Assembly: GCA_964528875.1 (NCBI GenBank)
Contig: CAZGUI010000086.1
Location: 1 to 9,868 of the forward strand
Direction of reading: 5' to 3'
Source: Bacteroides_E sp964528875
Lineage (GTDB): Bacteria; Bacteroidota; Bacteroidia; Bacteroidales; Bacteroidaceae
Length of the DNA: 9,868 nucleotides
The translations under genes were made by a program, and so were the position numbers. How positions within the stretch are numbered: position 1 is the first letter of the stretch; each line of letters starts with the position of its first letter. Below are positions 5,786 through 9,868 of the stretch, piece by piece. A model generated the notes under the pieces. The model saw nothing but the letters and a program-made list of their open reading frames with translations. It ran no database searches and was not told the origin of the DNA.

Positions 5786-6100
5786 TTATAACAATCCTTT
5801 TATTTTTTCTTCTAGAACAGATTTTTGAGCTGCTCCTACATGCTTATCCACCAATTGCCCCTCTTTAAAGAAAAGAATAGTTGGAATATTACGAATACTG
5901 TATTCTGCAGGTAACTCACTGTTATCATCTACGTTACATTTACCAATAACCACTTGGTTTTGATACTCTTCACTTAATTCTTCTATAATGGGGCCAACCA
6001 TTTTACAAGGACCACACCAAGGAGCCCAAAAGTCTATTACAACGGGTTTTCCTCCAGCTAGGAGCTCTTTCACATTGCTGTCTGTAATTTCAACTGCCAT
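5786..6100 (-). CDS. trxA: Thioredoxin
   Basis: This 104-residue cytoplasmic thioredoxin reduces protein disulfides and is itself reduced by thioredoxin reductase. It has the canonical single-domain length and all key residues: buried Asp23, the active site Trp28-Cys29-Gly-Pro-Cys32-Lys33, and the cis-proline Pro73 in R-N-I-P-T. The late Gly81 and Gly89 turns (K-E-G-Q-L-V, H-V-G-A) are also as expected. An extra Cys55 (G-K-C-N-V-D) is present outside the active site. No signal peptide is present. The ATG at 6100 is preceded by AT-rich DNA without a Shine-Dalgarno sequence. It lies 75 bases after dnaE on the same strand without a terminator between, and 18 bases before the acidic protein gene. 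Confidence 0.96.
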   Translation of the reverse strand: MAVEITDSNVKELLAGGKPVVIDFWAPWCGPCKMVGPIIEELSEEYQNQVVIGKCNVDDNSELPAEYSIRNIPTILFFKEGQLVDKHVGAAQKSVLEEKIKGLL

Positions 6101-6175
6101 TTTTATTAAATATTTATGTTTATAATAATTTTAATTATAGTAGTAACAACAAAATATGTAATGTTGTTCACTCCG

Positions 6176-9100
6176 TTAGTTTATAGTAAAAGACAAAGTT
6201 TCATCTAACTCAATAAATTGTAATAACTCCTTTTCTACAGCTAAACGAATAGGTGAAGAAAACAAAGTTAAATCAATATTACTCTCCGTATCAACGACTT
6301 TAAAGAATAATTCACATTTACCCGGATTCTTTTTTATAATGGTAGATAGTTCTGTTATCAATGTGGAATTTAATTCTTCTAAGGGAATATTTATAGTAAT
6401 CTTTTCAATTAATTCATCTTTCACATCAGGCAAGAGCTGTATGCTACCAACTTTTATTTCAGGGTCTCTATTTCCCCAACCTCGCTCTTGACATTTTGCT
6501 TGAATATATAGAAACATCCCCTCTGAAAGAAACCCTTGAAACTCAACCCAATCTTTTCCCCAGAAAGGAATTTCAAAAGAGCCGGAAAAGTCTTCAATCT
6601 TAGCAAAACCGTAAGGACTTCCATTACGAGAAACTCCTCGACGTACACCCGTAACCATCCCTCCTAATGTCAAGTCTTTACCTAAAAGTACATTCAAATT
6701 ATCTAACTGAGCCATGTGTGTGTTACAAGCATAATCTAAAAGTACAGAGTAATCGTCTAGTGGATGAGCAGACAAATAAATCCCCACTAATTCTCTCTCT
6801 TTATTTAGTCGTTCTAAATCGCTCCACTTTTCAGCTGTCGGTATTTCCGGAGTAGCAATTTCCACCATACCATTATCTCCAAAAAGAGAAGCCCCTGCAA
6901 ATCTTTGATCTTCTTGGTATTTCGTACCGTAACGTACCAAGGTCTCTAAGAACATTTCTCCTTTTTCATTTAGTGAAAAAAACTGTTCTCTTTTTATTTC
7001 CTGAAAATTATCAAATGCACCGGCTAAAGCTAAGTTTTCAATATTTTTACGAGTACAATCGGTTAAATTTACACGTTGAATAAAGTCAAAGATATCTTTA
7101 AACTCGCCATTAGCCATACGCTCCTCAATAATGGCTTTTACAGCCTTCTCTCCAACACCTTTAATAGCACCTATTCCAAAACGAATATTTCCTTCCGCAT
7201 TTACGTTAAATTTGAAAAGACTCTCATTCACATCAGGGCCTAACACTAAAATCCCCATGGCACGACACTCGTCCATAAATTTGGTGATTTCAGTAATGTT
7301 ATTGATGTTTCTACTCAATACAGCAGCCATATACTCAGCAGGATAGTTAGCCTTTAGATAGGCTGTTTGATAAGCTATCCAAGAATAACAAGTAGCATGA
7401 GACTTGTTAAAAGCATAAGAGGCAAACTTTTCCCAATCACCCCAAATTTTCTCCAACACTTCCGAGTCATAGCCATTCTTTTTTCCACCACTGATAAATT
7501 TGGGTTTCATATAGTTCAACGTGTCGTGCAGCTTCTTACCCATAGCTTTACGCAACGTATCAGACTCACCCCTGGTAAAGTTTGCCAACAGACGAGACAA
7601 TAACATGACCTGTTCTTGATAAACCGTAATACCATAGGTTTCCTTTAGGTATTTCTCCATAATAGGAATATCATAAACAATCGGTTTGCGTCCATGCTTA
7701 CGATCAACAAAGTCAGGTATATAATCCATTGGACCGGGTCTATATAGCGCATTCATCGCTATCAAGTCCTCAAATACCGTTGGCTGTAACTCCTTAAGAT
7801 ATTTCTGCATTCCAGCTGACTCAAACTGGAAAGTACCTACCGTTTTTCCTTCACTATATAGCTTATATGTTGCCGGATCATCAATAGGTATAGCCTCTAT
7901 ATCTATTTCAACGCCTTTACTCTGTTTAATATTTGCTATGGCCTCTTTTAATATGGATAAAGTTTTTAATCCTAAAAAATCCATTTTTATCAGACCGGTA
8001 TCTTCAATAACTGATCCCTCATACTGAGTAACCAAAAGTTTTTCTCCACCACTTTTATCATCTGCTGTACTAACAGGAACCCAATCGGTTATATCATCAC
8101 GACAAATAATTGTACCACAAGCATGAACCCCTGTATTCCTAACATTACCCTCTAATAGTTTGGCATACTTAATAGTATCTCTAACCAAAGGGTCACTGGA
8201 AGATTCGGCCTCCTTTAACTCAGGTACATACTCAATGGCATTAGGCAGAGTTATTTTTTTACCTGGAATACGGTCAGGTATCAATTTGGCTAATCGCTCA
8301 GCTTCAGATAAAGGCAACTTTTGCACACGAGCCACATCACGAAGAGCCATTTTTGCAGCCATCGTACCGTAGGTAATGATGTGAGCCACCTTTTCTTGTC
8401 CATACTTTTCAGTTACCCATTTCAAGACATCACCACGACCATCATCATCGAAGTCCACATCAATATCTGGAAGTGATATACGATCAGGGTTCAGGAAACG
8501 CTCAAAAAGCAAATCGTATTTTATAGGGTCTATCCGAGTAATACCTAAACAATAAGCAACAGCAGAACCGGCAGCAGAACCACGTCCGGGACCAACAGAA
8601 ACATTTAACTCATCACGAGCCACATTGATAAAGTCCTGAACAATTAAGAAATACCCGGGGAAACCCATGGTTTTCATTATGTAAAGTTCAAATTCTAAAC
8701 GTTCTATCACTTCATCACTTAAAGGATCTCCATATATTTTCTTTGCACCTACATAAGTGAGTTCTTTCAAATAATCAGCCTCCAGTTTTAGACGATACAT
8801 TCTTTCATAACCGCCCAATTGTTCCACTTTGGCTAAAGCATCACTTTCTGAGAGAACGATTTCTCCCTTTTCATTTTGAGTAAACTCATTATATAAATCT
8901 TCATGAGAATATTTTTGCTTATATTCCTCTTCGGTTCCAAATGATTCCGGAATATCGAAAGTAGGCATAATAGGAGCATGATCAATTGAATAATATTCAA
9001 CCTTATCAAAAATCTCCATGGTATTATCTATAGCCTCCGGAATATCCTGAAAGATAGAGCACATCTCTTCGCGTGTCTTTAACCACTCTTGTTTAGAGTA

Positions 9101-9868
9101 TAACATACGTTCCGGATCATCCAGATCTCTACCTGTACTCAAGCAAATTAATCGATCGTGAGCTTCGGCATGTTCTTCACTCACAAAGTGCACATCATTG
9201 GTACAGATAATTTTAACATCAAATTCCCTAGCTAAAGCAATGAGTTGCTCATTTGTTTTCTGTTGAATCAAATAAGTTTCATGATTGGCTCTAGGAACCG
9301 TTGCTTTATGACGCTGTAACTCTATATAAAAATCATCCCCAAAAACTTGCTGAAACCAACGTATGGCATCTCTTGCCTCGTCCAGATTATTCTCTCTAAT
9401 TCTTCTGGGTATTTCACCTCCCAAACAAGCACTACTTACAATGAGACCTTCTCTATACTTTTCTAATTGTTCACGGTCAGTTCTGGGACGCATATAAAAG
9501 CCATCGGTCCAGGCTTTAGATACCAGCTTTATTAAATTATGATAGCCCACTTTATCTTTTGCCAATACTACCAAGTGATAGCCTCCCTGATCGGGACGCC
9601 CCTCTTTCATCTCCATGCCACGTGGAGCAACATACATTTCACACCCTATAATAGGCTTAAACAGTTTATTCTCCTGATCAAGTATTTGTTGTTCCAGATT
9701 AGCAATAGCTTTTGCATCAGATTCTTCTACAGAATCGGTCAGTTTTTTCAACTCCGACTTCAGTCCTTTGATTTCCTTGAAAACCCCTTTATTCTGCTTG
9801 GATACATAATTGTAAAATTCTTTCACCCCAAACATGCTCCCATGATCTGTTAGTGCTATTCCTTTCAT
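6176..9868 (-). CDS. dnaE: DNA polymerase III alpha subunit (DnaE), 5' end outside window
   Basis: This is the replicative polymerase subunit. The frame is open to the window edge, and the Met at 9868-9866 is internal: it sits in the PHP motif K-G-I-A-L-T-D-H-G, which in the family is preceded by some 35-40 residues carrying an H-x-H metal motif. In visible numbering (1230 residues) the PHP domain covers about 1-290, with ligand-type residues Asp8/His9, Glu77, His98, Cys148, His187, Asp225 and His227, and a charged insertion at about 27-69. Polymerase landmarks are G-P-G-R-G-S-A-A-G-S (427-436), the catalytic P-D-I-D-V-D-F (467-473, Asp468/470/472), N-T-G-V-H-A (578-583), and Asp630 in M-D-F-L-G-L. 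A helix-hairpin-helix region (G-I-G-A-I-K-G-V-G-E-K, about 898-908) and an OB fold (about 1065-1107) follow. It is DnaE-type, not PolC, since no inserted exonuclease domain is present. Confidence 0.97.
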   Translation of the reverse strand: MKGIALTDHGSMFGVKEFYNYVSKQNKGVFKEIKGLKSELKKLTDSVEESDAKAIANLEQQILDQENKLFKPIIGCEMYVAPRGMEMKEGRPDQGGYHLVVLAKDKVGYHNLIKLVSKAWTDGFYMRPRTDREQLEKYREGLIVSSACLGGEIPRRIRENNLDEARDAIRWFQQVFGDDFYIELQRHKATVPRANHETYLIQQKTNEQLIALAREFDVKIICTNDVHFVSEEHAEAHDRLICLSTGRDLDDPERMLYSKQEWLKTREEMCSIFQDIPEAIDNTMEIFDKVEYYSIDHAPIMPTFDIPESFGTEEEYKQKYSHEDLYNEFTQNEKGEIVLSESDALAKVEQLGGYERMYRLKLEADYLKELTYVGAKKIYGDPLSDEVIERLEFELYIMKTMGFPGYFLIVQDFINVARDELNVSVGPGRGSAAGSAVAYCLGITRIDPIKYDLLFERFLNPDRISLPDIDVDFDDDGRGDVLKWVTEKYGQEKVAHIITYGTMAAKMALRDVARVQKLPLSEAERLAKLIPDRIPGKKITLPNAIEYVPELKEAESSSDPLVRDTIKYAKLLEGNVRNTGVHACGTIICRDDITDWVPVSTADDKSGGEKLLVTQYEGSVIEDTGLIKMDFLGLKTLSILKEAIANIKQSKGVEIDIEAIPIDDPATYKLYSEGKTVGTFQFESAGMQKYLKELQPTVFEDLIAMNALYRPGPMDYIPDFVDRKHGRKPIVYDIPIMEKYLKETYGITVYQEQVMLLSRLLANFTRGESDTLRKAMGKKLHDTLNYMKPKFISGGKKNGYDSEVLEKIWGDWEKFASYAFNKSHATCYSWIAYQTAYLKANYPAEYMAAVLSRNINNITEITKFMDECRAMGILVLGPDVNESLFKFNVNAEGNIRFGIGAIKGVGEKAVKAIIEERMANGEFKDIFDFIQRVNLTDCTRKNIENLALAGAFDNFQEIKREQFFSLNEKGEMFLETLVRYGTKYQEDQRFAGASLFGDNGMVEIATPEIPTAEKWSDLERLNKERELVGIYLSAHPLDDYSVLLDYACNTHMAQLDNLNVLLGKDLTLGGMVTGVRRGVSRNGSPYGFAKIEDFSGSFEIPFWGKDWVEFQGFLSEGMFLYIQAKCQERGWGNRDPEIKVGSIQLLPDVKDELIEKITINIPLEELNSTLITELSTIIKKNPGKCELFFKVVDTESNIDLTLFSSPIRLAVEKELLQFIELDETLSFTIN

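Noticed and set aside
6145..6168. 7-bp hairpin between dnaE and trx as a terminator
   Set aside because: The ten-base loop, AT-rich stem and absence of a U tract on the minus strand make termination unlikely.
9539..9853. 104-codon plus-strand frame inside dnaE
   Set aside because: Antisense to the PHP domain of dnaE; the hydrophobic composition is what antisense of charged codons gives.
9866..9868. ATG as the start of dnaE
   Set aside because: It lies within the PHP motif before T-D-H-G; the family has a further N-terminal segment, so the gene runs off the window.
1..9868. A new defence, mobile or biosynthetic system
   Set aside because: All long frames fit known housekeeping, envelope or hydrolase families; there are no repeats, integrase, transposase, toxin-antitoxin pair or NRPS/PKS motifs, and composition looks uniform by eye.

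Overview
This window is AT-rich chromosomal DNA from a member of the Bacteroidota, most likely the Bacteroidales. The evidence is an ExbB with a cleavable-looking leader followed by two ExbD genes, a DUF4377-type lipoprotein, a GH105 lipoprotein, a DnaE with a long charged insertion in its PHP domain, and the scarcity of Shine-Dalgarno sequences before most genes. The order-level assignment is inference. I found no tRNA, rRNA, insertion sequence, CRISPR array or phage gene.

Left part (1-2401, plus strand): a tight four-gene operon for a proton-motive-force-driven inner-membrane motor. It holds exbB (5' end outside the window), a four-helix membrane protein of unknown function, exbD1 and exbD2. 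The two exbD genes overlap by one base behind a strong Shine-Dalgarno sequence. A long hairpin with A and T tracts closes the operon and probably also stops transcription arriving from the right. No tonB is present before the terminator.

Middle part (2423-5171, minus strand): three exported proteins, apparently separate units. They are a secreted S1/P1-type zinc nuclease with all nine expected metal ligands, a small DUF4377-like lipoprotein starting with GTG, and a GH105-type unsaturated-glycuronyl hydrolase lipoprotein. The two lipoprotein genes are each followed by an intrinsic terminator on the minus strand. The nuclease relies on the shared bidirectional one.

Right part (5444-9868, minus strand): dnaE (5' end outside the window), a classical WCGPC thioredoxin, and a very acidic 107-residue cytoplasmic protein with a DxDxDG loop. 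The last two are 18 bases apart and end at a strong terminator, so they are co-transcribed. dnaE lies 75 bases upstream with no terminator between, so read-through is likely.

Most of the window is ordinary housekeeping and envelope material, and I see no convincing new defence, mobile or biosynthetic system. The best candidates for unexplored biology are the four-helix protein inside the ExbB/ExbD operon and the acidic DxDxDG protein paired with thioredoxin.
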